Assembly: GCF_036967205.1 (NCBI RefSeq)
Contig: NZ_CP146022.1
Span: forward strand, 6,138,001 to 6,202,000
Reading direction: 5' to 3'
Length of the DNA stretch: 64,000 nt
Origin: Streptomyces sp. Q6
GTDB lineage: Bacteria; Actinomycetota; Actinomycetes; Streptomycetales; Streptomycetaceae
Under the pieces are notes generated by a model. That model searched no databases and had not been told where the DNA came from. It worked only from the letters and a program-made list of their open reading frames with translations. Positions 55,244-63,448 of this stretch are shown here, in pieces; positions within the stretch are counted from its first letter, which is position 1; every line of letters begins with the position of its first letter. The position numbers and the translations under genes are program-made.

Positions 55244-56095
55244 ATGGACGCCACCGTGGAACGCCGCGCCGAACTCAGCCAGTTCCTCCGCTCGCGCCGG
55301 GCCCGCCTCAAGCCCGCCGACGTCGGCCTCGTCCCGTACGGGCCGCGACGCGTGCCGGGCCTGCGCCGCGAGGAGCTGGCGCAGCTCGCCGGGGTCAGCG
55401 TCGAGTACTACGTACGCCTGGAGCAGGGCCGCAACCCGCATGTGTCGGACGGCGTCCTCGACTCCGTCGGCCGCGCCCTGCGCCTGGACCCCGCCGAGCA
55501 GGAGCACCTGCGCAATCTCGCCCGGCCCGACCGCGCCAGGCCCGCGGCCCGCGACCGCACGCTTCCGCGCCCCGAGCCGGTACGCCCCGCGCTGCGGCGC
55601 CTGATCGACGCGCAGCCGGGACCGGCCTATCTGACCGGCCCGCTCACCGAGGTCGTCGCCTGGAACGGGCAGGCCGCGGCGGTCTTCGGCGACTTCGGCC
55701 GACTCCCGCGGGAACAGCGGACGTTCGCGCACCTGGTCTTCCTCGACACGGACTACCGCGCACTGTTCGCCGACAGCTGGCGGGCGAAGGCCGAGTCGAC
55801 GGTCGCCTTCCTGCGGGTCGGAGTCGGTCGGCACCCCGACGACCCCGCCCTCGCCTCCCTCATCGGCACGCTCGCCATGAAGAGCGAGGAGTTCGGCGAG
55901 ATGTGGGCCCGCCAGGACGTCCGCGGCAAGGAGGCGGGCCGGTACGCACTCCGGCATCCGGTCGTCGGCCCGCTCGAACTCGACTTCGAGATCCTGCACC
56001 TCCCCGACGCCGGACAGGTCCTGGTCAGCTATCTGCCGGCGCCGGACACGGACACCGCCGAGAACCTCGGGCTGCTCGCCAGCTGGACGGGCTGA
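55244..56095 (+). CDS. XRE-family regulator with MmyB-like ligand domain
   Basis: The 283-aa protein has an N-terminal helix-turn-helix (RREELAQLAGVSVEYYVRLEQG) and a C-terminal MmyB-like PAS-type domain (LRRLIDAQPGPAYLTGPLTEVVAWN; LVSYLPAPDTDTAENL). Such regulators are often divergent from an oxidoreductase, as here with the aldo/keto reductase. ATG 55244 is chosen at MDATVERRAEL. Confidence 0.9.
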   Translation: MDATVERRAELSQFLRSRRARLKPADVGLVPYGPRRVPGLRREELAQLAGVSVEYYVRLEQGRNPHVSDGVLDSVGRALRLDPAEQEHLRNLARPDRARPAARDRTLPRPEPVRPALRRLIDAQPGPAYLTGPLTEVVAWNGQAAAVFGDFGRLPREQRTFAHLVFLDTDYRALFADSWRAKAESTVAFLRVGVGRHPDDPALASLIGTLAMKSEEFGEMWARQDVRGKEAGRYALRHPVVGPLELDFEILHLPDAGQVLVSYLPAPDTDTAENLGLLASWTG

Positions 56096-56190
56096 CCGCG
56101 CACCCCGATCGACAGGGTGTCGCCCGCGGGGCGGCGTGCTCGACGAGGCGTCCATTGCCGGGCGGAGCTGCCCGGCGGCATCCTGCGCTG

Positions 56191-57393
56191 GTGCGAGCGA
56201 AGATCACCACCCCCCAGGTCACCCGTCGTTCCCTGCTGCGCGCCCTGGGCGGTGGTGCCACGGCCGCGGCGGTCGGCGCACTCGCCACCGGGTGCGGGGT
56301 GCCCGCCGCGTACGTCGCGCCCGGCGACCGCGCGGCCCCGGATCTGTCCCCCGGCGACAAGCGGCTGACCTGGGCGAACTGGCCGCTCTACATCGACGTC
56401 GACGACGACGATCCGGCCAGCAGGCCGACCCTCGACGCGTTCGAGAAGCGGACCGGGATCCGGGTCAAGTACACCGAGGAGATCAACGACAACGACGAGT
56501 TCTTCGGGAAGATCAGCCCGTCCCTGATGAACCACCAGCGGACCGGGCGCGACCTGATCGTCATCTCCGACTGGATGTGCTCGCGCTTCGTGCGGCTCGG
56601 CTGGGTGCAGGAGATGGACCGCGCCCGCCAGCCGAACGTCACCGCGCACCTGGACCCGCTGCTGCGCTCCCCGTCCTTCGACCCGGGCCGCAAGTACACC
56701 GTGCCGTGGCAGTCCGGCATCACCGGCATCGCGTACAACAAGCGGAAGCTGGGTCGCGAGATACGCCATGTCTCCGATCTGTGGGCCGCCGACCTGAAGG
56801 GGCGGGTCACGCTGCTCTCCGGACTCGACGAGTCCTTCGCGCTCCTCATGCAGGGCAACGGCGTCGACATCACGCGGTGGAAGGCCGACGACTTCCACCG
56901 GGTCTGCGACCAGGTCGAGAAGCTCGTGAAGTCCCAGCACATCCGCCGCTTCACCGGCAACGACTACATCAAGGACCTCTCCAGCGGCGACGTCCTCGCC
57001 TGCCAGGCCTACAGCGGCGACATCATCCAGCTCCAGGCCGACGACCCGGACATCGAGTTCGTCGTCCCGGAGGAGGGCGCCGAGCTCTGGGCGGAGTCCC
57101 TCATGATCCCCAACCTCGCCGACCACAAGGCCAACGCCGAGCTGTTGATCGACCACTACTACCAGCCGGAGATCGCCGCCGAACTGGCCGCGTGGGTCAA
57201 CTACGTCTGCCCGGTCCCGGCCGCCCGGGACGTCCTCGCCTCCGCGAAGGACAAGGAGACGGCCGCCCTCGCCGAGGACCCGTTGATCTTCCCCGACGAC
57301 GCGATGCGCTCGCGGCTCGCGATCGCCCGGGACATCAGGTCGTCGGAGCGCACGGAGTTCGCGAAGCGGTGGAACGCGATCGCCGGGCTTTAG
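56191..57393 (+). CDS. spermidine/putrescine ABC substrate-binding lipoprotein (PotD-like, copy 1)
   Basis: The 400-aa precursor has a Tat-like start (TRRSLLRALG, Arg12-Arg13) and a lipobox with Cys35 (LATGC). The mature part has WANWPLYID, KYTEEINDNDEFFGK and VPWQSGITGIAYN, as in PotD proteins for polyamines. No permease or ATPase is adjacent, so it is an orphan or works with the system near the right edge. GTG 56191 lacks a clear ribosome site. Confidence 0.88.
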   Translation: MRAKITTPQVTRRSLLRALGGGATAAAVGALATGCGVPAAYVAPGDRAAPDLSPGDKRLTWANWPLYIDVDDDDPASRPTLDAFEKRTGIRVKYTEEINDNDEFFGKISPSLMNHQRTGRDLIVISDWMCSRFVRLGWVQEMDRARQPNVTAHLDPLLRSPSFDPGRKYTVPWQSGITGIAYNKRKLGREIRHVSDLWAADLKGRVTLLSGLDESFALLMQGNGVDITRWKADDFHRVCDQVEKLVKSQHIRRFTGNDYIKDLSSGDVLACQAYSGDIIQLQADDPDIEFVVPEEGAELWAESLMIPNLADHKANAELLIDHYYQPEIAAELAAWVNYVCPVPAARDVLASAKDKETAALAEDPLIFPDDAMRSRLAIARDIRSSERTEFAKRWNAIAGL

Positions 57394-57467
57394 GGCGGGC
57401 GTCCACCGGGGGGAGTGGCGTCCCCGCTCGGATGGGAACGGTGATCCCGTCGTGTCACGATGAAGCC

Positions 57468-58085
57468 ATGCCACCGCAGACCCCCGAGCCGCAGCCCCGT
57501 GACCAGCGGCCCGCCGCGTCGCCGTCGCCTGCGTAGCCGTCGCCTGCGTCGCCGTCCCGGACACCGTCGTCCCGGACACCGTCGTCCCGGACACCGTCGT
57601 CCCGTACGGCCAAGTCGCGTACGGCGACGTCGCGTACGGCCAGGCCGCGCTCGGAGGCGCTGTCCCGGGAGCGGATCGTCGGGGCCGCCGTCGAGCTGCT
57701 GGACGCGGCCGGGGAGAGCGGGCTGACGTTCCGGGCGCTGACCGAGCGGCTCGCCACCGGGTCCGGGGCGATCTACTGGCACGTGGCGAACAAGGGCGAG
57801 TTGCTCGGCGCCGCCACCGAGGCCGTCGTGGGGCCGGTGCTGGCCGCCGAGTCCGGCGGATCGCCGCGCGACCGGGTCCACGGGGTCGCGCTCGGGCTGT
57901 TCGGCGCGATGGAGGAGCACCCGTGGCTCGCCCCGCAACTCGTCGCGCAGCTCGCCCATGACCCTTGGGGCCCGGTGGCGCCGCGGCTCGTCGAGGCCAT
58001 CGGGCGGCAGGTGCGCGAGCACGACGACCGCGAGCAGTTCCTCGCCGGCCTCGACCTGATCCTCGACGGCGTCGGCGCTTCCTGA
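57468..58085 (+). pseudogene. TetR-family regulator with in-frame TAG
   Basis: The frame from ATG 57468 meets TAG at 57534-57536 (codon 23). Past it, the same frame encodes a complete TetR regulator: helix-turn-helix ERIVGAAVELLDAAGESGLTF...GSGAIYWHVANKGEL and a ligand domain to 58085. The stop lies in a Ser/Pro repeat linker where TCG would give the expected Ser. No ATG, GTG or TTG lies between the stop and the helix-turn-helix, so a truncated start (GTG 57783) would lose DNA binding. Confidence 0.8.
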
Positions 58086-58096
58086 CCGGGGGGGGC

Positions 58097-58659
58097 GTGA
58101 AGCGGCGTGCGGGCGCGGGGAGTTCATCGGGGGACGAGAAGCTGTCGGCGGCCGTCACGCTCGGCCTCTTCGCCGCCTGGGCGCTGCACGACACCGAAGA
58201 GCCGCTCACCGCTCCGCGCTGGATCCGCGACCACGTACCGCAGTTGCGGGAGCGGTGGCCCGAACTGCCCGAGCGCGTACGGCGGGTGAGGAAGGGCATC
58301 GACGAGCGGGAGTTGCGGGCCGCCGTCGCGGTGATGGCGGGCATCGTCGGTGCGGGAGCGGCCTCCGGCCGGGCGAGCGGCGGGCGGGGCGCGGTGTGCC
58401 AGGCGATGCTGAACGCCTTCGGGCCGCACGGGCGCGTCCACCTGGGCCAGGCCGTCGCCTGCCGCGGCCGCACCCCGGCGTCGCGACCTCCCCGACCCTC
58501 GTCGTGCCGTTCACCCCGTGGGCGCGGTACCGGCTCGCGAGCGCCGGGGTGCCGCGCCCGGCGTGGGGCAGGGACATCGTCACTGGGGTCGTCGGGGCGG
58601 GGGCGGCGACGGTTCTCGCGCACGGGGTCGCGCGGCGCGTCGTCGGGGCGCGTTCCTGA
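58097..58659 (+). pseudogene. HXXEE-domain membrane protein, frameshifted
   Basis: GTG 58097 opens a frame with LFAAWALHDTEEPLTAPRW, the HXXEE motif (HDTEE), and continues to VHLGQAVACRG. The matching C-terminal half (GVATSPTLVVPFTPWARY...) is in the next frame, ending at 58659. Adding one C to the C4 run at 58473-58476 restores about 187 residues. The function of HXXEE proteins is unknown; several helices suggest a membrane protein. Confidence 0.78.
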
Positions 58660-58681
58660 TCGCCGCCCCCGGGACCGGCCG

Positions 58682-59362
58682 TCAGGCTCCACGCAGTGAC
58701 GTCAGGGCGTCGATGCGGTTCGTCGTGATGGAGTCCACGCCCACGTCGAGCAGCCGGCGCATCGCGCTCTTCGTGTCCGGCGTCCACGCCGAGACGAGGT
58801 ACCCGTCGCGGTGCACGCGGGCCGCCAGGTCCCGACTCACCAGCGGGAAGCGGTAGTTGAGCCAGCGAGGGCGGACCGCGTCGAGCAGCGCCGGTCGTGC
58901 CGGGGCCAGCGTCGTCCAGGTCAGGGCGATCTCGGCGGCCGGGTCGGCGGCGCGGACCCGGAGCATCGTCTCCGCGCCCGCGCAGTAGTAGACCCGCTCC
59001 TCGGCGCCGCAGTCCCGGATCACTCCGACGACCGTGCGCACCGCCTTCGCGCTCGCGCCGGGCAGGTCGACCATGAGCCGGGCCTCCCCGGCCGCGGCCA
59101 GCGCGTCGACGAGCGTGGGCACACCGCCCGCCGTCAGGCCGCGCACCTCGTCGGCCGAGAGCGCGGACAGCGGGCGGTCGTGCTTCCACAGCCGCTCCAG
59201 CGTCGCGTCGTGCAGCAGCACGGGCACGCCGTCGCGCGTCAGTCGTACGTCGATCTCCACCGCGTCCGCGCCCCGTTCGAGCGCGGAGCGCAGGGACGGG
59301 AGGGTGTTCTCGCGGACGCGGTAGGGGTCGCCTCGGTGGGCCACGGCAGTCACGGTGCGCAT
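58682..59362 (-). CDS. glycerophosphodiester phosphodiesterase
   Basis: The enzyme hydrolyses deacylated phospholipids to glycerol-3-phosphate and an alcohol. It has the GDPD motif AHRGDPYRVRENTLPS, VEIDVRLTRDGVPVLLHD and SAWTPDTKSAMR near the C-terminus. No signal peptide is seen, so it is probably cytosolic. ATG 59362 is chosen at MRTVTAVAHRG. Confidence 0.92.
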   Translation of the reverse strand: MRTVTAVAHRGDPYRVRENTLPSLRSALERGADAVEIDVRLTRDGVPVLLHDATLERLWKHDRPLSALSADEVRGLTAGGVPTLVDALAAAGEARLMVDLPGASAKAVRTVVGVIRDCGAEERVYYCAGAETMLRVRAADPAAEIALTWTTLAPARPALLDAVRPRWLNYRFPLVSRDLAARVHRDGYLVSAWTPDTKSAMRRLLDVGVDSITTNRIDALTSLRGA

Positions 59363-59399
59363 GGCCACCATTGTGCGGGGCGCGCTCGCCCCGGCCGGG

Positions 59400-60434
59400 T
59401 CAGGCGGTCAGCCAGGTGTCCGTGTACGTGTCGATCTCGGCGGCGATCCGCTCCTGTCCGGCCTTGTCGAGGAACGAGGCGCGCACCGCGTTCTTCGCCA
59501 GCTCGGCGAGACCCCGCTCGTCGAGGCCGAGGAGGCGGGCCGCGACGCCGTACTCGATGTTGAGGTCGGTGGAGAACATCGGCGGGTCGTCCGAGTTGAT
59601 CGTGACCGTCACGCCCGCGTCGACGAACTGCTTCAGCGGGTGCTCCTCCAGGGTGCGCACGGCGCGCGTCGCGATGTTCGACGTCGGGCACACCTCCAGC
59701 GGGATGCCGTGCTCGGCCAGGTGCGCGAGGAGCTTCGGGTCCTGGGCCGACGACGTGCCGTGCCCGATGCGCTCGGCGCGCAGGTACGTCAGCGCGTCCC
59801 ACACCGTCTCCGGGCCCGTCGTCTCACCCGCGTGCGGCACCGAGCGCAGGCCCGCGGCGATCGCGCGGTCGAAGTACGGCTTGAACTGCGGGCGCGGGAC
59901 GCCGATCTCGGGTCCGCCGAGCCCGAACGACACCAGCCCCTCCGGGCGCAGCGCGTCGTCCGTGGCGAGCCGGGTCGTCTCCTCCGCGGCCTCCAGACCC
60001 GCCTCGCCGGGGATGTCGAAGCACCAGCGCAGGACCGTGCCGAACTCCGACTCGGCCGCCTTGCGGGCGTCCTCGATCGCGTCCATGAACGCGCGGGCGT
60101 CGATACCGCGGCGGGTCGACGAGAACGGGGTGAGGGTCAGCTCGGCGTACCGGACGTTCTGCCGGGCCAGGTCGCGGGCCACCTCGTACGTGAGGAGGCG
60201 GACGTCCTCCGGCGTACGGATCAGGTCGACGACGGACAGGTACACGTCGATGAAGTGCGCGAAGTCCGTGAACGTGAAGAAGTCCGCGAGCGCCTCGGGG
60301 TCCGTCGGCACCTTGGAGTCGGGGTGCCGGGCGGCCAGCGTCGAGACGATCCTGGGGGAGGCGGAGCCCACGTGGTGCACATGGAGTTCGGCTTTGGGCA
60401 GTCCGGCGATGAAGGTCTGCATGGTCTGGCTCAC
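59400..60434 (-). CDS. add: adenosine deaminase
   Basis: The 344-aa enzyme deaminates adenosine to inosine in purine salvage. Metal ligands appear in LPKAELHVHHVGS, where HVHHVG replaces the common HLHLEG, and in VPHAGETTGP, ERIGHGTS and INSDDPPMF. GTG 60434 follows GGGGAGGAACCC. The chromosomal frame upstream is a shadow. Confidence 0.94.
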   Translation of the reverse strand: MSQTMQTFIAGLPKAELHVHHVGSASPRIVSTLAARHPDSKVPTDPEALADFFTFTDFAHFIDVYLSVVDLIRTPEDVRLLTYEVARDLARQNVRYAELTLTPFSSTRRGIDARAFMDAIEDARKAAESEFGTVLRWCFDIPGEAGLEAAEETTRLATDDALRPEGLVSFGLGGPEIGVPRPQFKPYFDRAIAAGLRSVPHAGETTGPETVWDALTYLRAERIGHGTSSAQDPKLLAHLAEHGIPLEVCPTSNIATRAVRTLEEHPLKQFVDAGVTVTINSDDPPMFSTDLNIEYGVAARLLGLDERGLAELAKNAVRASFLDKAGQERIAAEIDTYTDTWLTA

Positions 60435-60542
60435 GGGTTCCTCCCCAGGAACTTCACTGATCGGCTGATCGGGGTCCCGGCCATCGTATGCGGGCCGGAA
60501 CCGGCCCCTTCCGTGGCCGCCGACAGGACCTAGCATGTGCGG

Positions 60543-61052
60543 ATGACCGAGCACGACCCGTACGGCCGCGGCCCCTGGAGCGCGCCCGCGCCGCAGCCGC
60601 CGTACGGCTACGCCAACCCGTACGCCCCGCCCGGCGAGCCCGTCCCCCCGCCGCCCGTCGGCCCGGAAGGGCCGGGCGTCTTCCCCTGCCCCGCGTACGG
60701 ATACGGGTGGAACACGGTGCCGACGGGTCCGAGCAACGGGCTCGGGGTCGCCGCCCTGGTCCTCGGGATCCTCACGGCCGTCGGTTTCCTGCTCTGGCCG
60801 CTCGCGATCGTCACCGGCGTGCTCGCGGTCGTCTTCGGTGTCATCGGGCGGCGCCGGGCAGGCCGCGGCGCCGCGACCAACGGCGGGCAGGCCCTCGCCG
60901 GATTCATCTGCGGCCTGGGCGGACTGCTGCTCGCGCTGCTGCTCTGCGTGGTGTTCCTGGCCGGGGCGCTCGACGACGACCGTGACGCGCCGGGCGACGG
61001 CGACCGCGGCCCCGGATCGGACGACCCCGGGTACTCCGTCGTCCTGCGCTGA
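60543..61052 (+). CDS. DUF4190 membrane protein
   Basis: The product has a Pro/Tyr-rich cytosolic N-terminus and two hydrophobic segments (LGVAALVLGILTAVGFLLWPL; GFICGLGGLLLALLLCVVFLA), the DUF4190 pattern. The C-terminus is Asp/Gly-rich. ATG 60543 is preferred to GTG 60537. Function unknown. Confidence 0.87.
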   Translation: MTEHDPYGRGPWSAPAPQPPYGYANPYAPPGEPVPPPPVGPEGPGVFPCPAYGYGWNTVPTGPSNGLGVAALVLGILTAVGFLLWPLAIVTGVLAVVFGVIGRRRAGRGAATNGGQALAGFICGLGGLLLALLLCVVFLAGALDDDRDAPGDGDRGPGSDDPGYSVVLR

Positions 61053-61114
61053 GCGAGCGGCCCCGGCGCCGGCCGAGCCTCCACCGGGCCGCGACCTGAT
61101 CCCCCGGGCAGGCC

Positions 61115-61669
61115 CTAGCCCGCCAACCGCGCCCGCGCCTCCATCAGCGCGAACCCCAGCAGATTCGGCCCCCGCCACCGGCGCGGATCCTGCGCCGCCG
61201 GGTCGTCGGCGGCCAGACCGATGCCCCACACCCGGTCCACCGGACTCGCCTCGACCAGGACCCGGTCGCCCGTGGTCAGGAGGTAGCCGCGCAGCGCCGG
61301 GTCCGAGGCGAACTTGTGGACGCTGCCCTCGACCACGACGGCGAACCGCTCCCGCTCCCACACCGTGTCGTCGAAGCCGCGCACCAGGCGGCCCGCCTTC
61401 TTGGCCTGCGCGGGGTGGCCCGCCGTGATCGCCGCCCGCTCGGCCTCGGCGTCAGCGAACAGCCGGGCCTTGCCCGCCATCATCCAGTGCTCCGCCGTCG
61501 CGTACTCCACACCGTCCACCGTGAACGGCGACGGCCACCACTGACTCAGACAACTCGGTCCGAGCGTCCCGTCCTCGCGCGGTGTGTGCCCCCAGAAGTA
61601 CAGGTACTTGACCCGCGCCCCCGCGTCCAGGGCCCCGACCAGCGACTCCCTGCTGTTGATCATCCCCAT
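61115..61669 (-). CDS. NADAR-family protein (YbiA-like)
   Basis: The 184-aa product has the NADAR fold: FWGHTPREDGTLG, LSQWWPSPFTVDGVEYATAEHWMM and RVWGIGLAADDP. Family members cleave riboflavin precursors or remove ADP-ribose from guanine as N-glycosidases. The role here is not decided. ATG 61669 is chosen over the longer frame to 61693. Confidence 0.9.
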   Translation of the reverse strand: MGMINSRESLVGALDAGARVKYLYFWGHTPREDGTLGPSCLSQWWPSPFTVDGVEYATAEHWMMAGKARLFADAEAERAAITAGHPAQAKKAGRLVRGFDDTVWERERFAVVVEGSVHKFASDPALRGYLLTTGDRVLVEASPVDRVWGIGLAADDPAAQDPRRWRGPNLLGFALMEARARLAG

Positions 61670-61741
61670 GCACGCGAGTCTGGCACGCACCACGGACAGT
61701 CCGTCCTGGGTTTTCCAGGCCCACTCGACAGTCGGTCGACA

Positions 61742-61796
61742 GATTCCGTCGCGTAACCAAAAGGCAACAACGGAATCACTTGTTGGAGTACTACTC
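61742..61796 (+). promoter_or_regulatory. candidate operators upstream of aldehyde dehydrogenase 2
   Basis: GATTCCGT (61742-61749) and ACGGAATC (61770-61777) form an inverted repeat, followed by the 11-bp palindrome GAGTACTACTC (61786-61796). The GATTCCGT half also occurs at 51929-51936, in front of dehydrogenase 1. Confidence 0.4.
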
Positions 61797-61887
61797 CTCT
61801 GTCAGGATCGGCACTCAAATCGAGCTGGAGCCACGCCGGGGCCCGTGGGACGGGACGCCGGCGGAGGAGAGCGAGAGCGAGAACCTC

Positions 61888-63393
61888 ATGCACAACCCCT
61901 TCCCCGCACAGGAACGATTCGCCGACGGCGCGAACTTCATCGCGGGCCGGTTGACCCGGGGCACCTCGGGCCGCACCCACGCCGTCGTCGACCCGGCGAC
62001 CGGCAAGGACGTCTACACGTACGAGCTCGCGAGCACGGCCGACGTGGACGCCGCCGTCGCGGCCGCCGCCGACGCCTTCCCGGGCTGGGCCGGAGCGACG
62101 CCGGGCGAGCGCTCCGACGCGCTGCACGCCTTCGCCGGGGTGCTCGCCGAGCGGGCCGAGGAGTTCGCGCAGGCCGAGTCGCTCCAGTGCGGCAAGCCGA
62201 TCAAGCTGAGCCGCGAGTTCGACGTGCCGGGCACCGTGGACAACACCGCGTTCTTCGCCGGCGCCGCCCGCCACCTCCAGGGCCAGTCCGCCGGGGAGTA
62301 CAGCGGCGACCACACCTCGTACGTACGCCGTGAACCGATCGGGGTCGTCGGCTCCATCGCCCCCTGGAACTACCCGCTCCAGATGGCCGCGTGGAAGGTC
62401 CTGCCGGCCATCGCCGCGGGCAACACGATCGTCCTCAAGCCCGCCGAGCTGACCCCGCTGACCTCGCTCCTGTTCGCCGAGGCGGCGACGGCGGCCGGCA
62501 TCCCCGACGGCGTCGTCAACGTCGTCACGGGCGCGGGCCGGGACGCGGGCGAGCACCTCGTCGGCCACCCCGGCGTCGCCATGACCTCCTTCACCGGCTC
62601 CACCGGCGTCGGCAAGCGCGTCGCCGAGGTCGCCACCGCCACCGTGAAGCGGCTGCACCTCGAACTCGGCGGCAAGGCCCCCTTCGTGGTCTTCGACGAC
62701 GCCGACCTCGACGCCGCCGTGCACGGCGCCGTCGCGGGCTCCCTCATCAACACCGGGCAGGACTGCACCGCCGCCACCCGCGCCTACGTGCAGCGCCCGC
62801 TCTACGACGCGTTCGTCGAGAAGACGGCCGCCCTCATGGAGACCGTGCGGCTCGGCGACCCGTTCGCCGACGACACCGACCTCGGCCCGCTCATCTCGCA
62901 CGCCCAGCGCGACCGCGTCGCCGGATTCGTCGACCGTGCCCGCGGCTACGCGCGCGTGGTCACCGGCGGCGAGGCGCTCGATCACCCGGGCGCCTACTAC
63001 CGGCCGACCCTGATCGCCGACGCCGCGCAGGACAGCGAGATCGTGCAGTCCGAGATCTTCGGCCCGGTCCTCGTCGTGCTGCCCTTCGACAGCGACGACG
63101 AGGGCATCCGGCTCGCGAACGACACTCCCTACGGTCTCGCCGCCTCCGCCTGGTCGACGAACGTCTACCGCGCGAACCGCGCCACCCGCGACATCAAGGC
63201 GGGCTGCGTCTGGATCAACGACCACATTCCGATCCTCAGCGAGATGCCGCACGGCGGCTACAAGGCGTCCGGCTACGGCAAGGACATGTCTGCCTACTCC
63301 TTCGAGGAGTACACGCAGATCAAGCACGTCATGTTCGACAACACCGCGGTGGTCCGCAAGGACTGGCACCGCACGATCTTCGGGGACCGATAG
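61888..63393 (+). CDS. aldehyde dehydrogenase, gamma-aminobutyraldehyde type (copy 2)
   Basis: The 501-aa enzyme has catalytic Cys in INTGQDCTAATRAYV, Glu in LELGGKAP and SIAPWNYPLQMAAWKVLP. It is closely related to copy 1, and both fit the PatD/GabD-like family in putrescine degradation. The adjacent PotD gene 56 bp downstream links it to polyamine use. ATG 61888 is chosen at MHNPFPAQERF. Confidence 0.9.
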   Translation: MHNPFPAQERFADGANFIAGRLTRGTSGRTHAVVDPATGKDVYTYELASTADVDAAVAAAADAFPGWAGATPGERSDALHAFAGVLAERAEEFAQAESLQCGKPIKLSREFDVPGTVDNTAFFAGAARHLQGQSAGEYSGDHTSYVRREPIGVVGSIAPWNYPLQMAAWKVLPAIAAGNTIVLKPAELTPLTSLLFAEAATAAGIPDGVVNVVTGAGRDAGEHLVGHPGVAMTSFTGSTGVGKRVAEVATATVKRLHLELGGKAPFVVFDDADLDAAVHGAVAGSLINTGQDCTAATRAYVQRPLYDAFVEKTAALMETVRLGDPFADDTDLGPLISHAQRDRVAGFVDRARGYARVVTGGEALDHPGAYYRPTLIADAAQDSEIVQSEIFGPVLVVLPFDSDDEGIRLANDTPYGLAASAWSTNVYRANRATRDIKAGCVWINDHIPILSEMPHGGYKASGYGKDMSAYSFEEYTQIKHVMFDNTAVVRKDWHRTIFGDR

Positions 63394-63448
63394 TCGACAG
63401 GCCGCACCGACCAGCGGCCGCCAACCTCCCGAAAGGGCAACCACGCGC

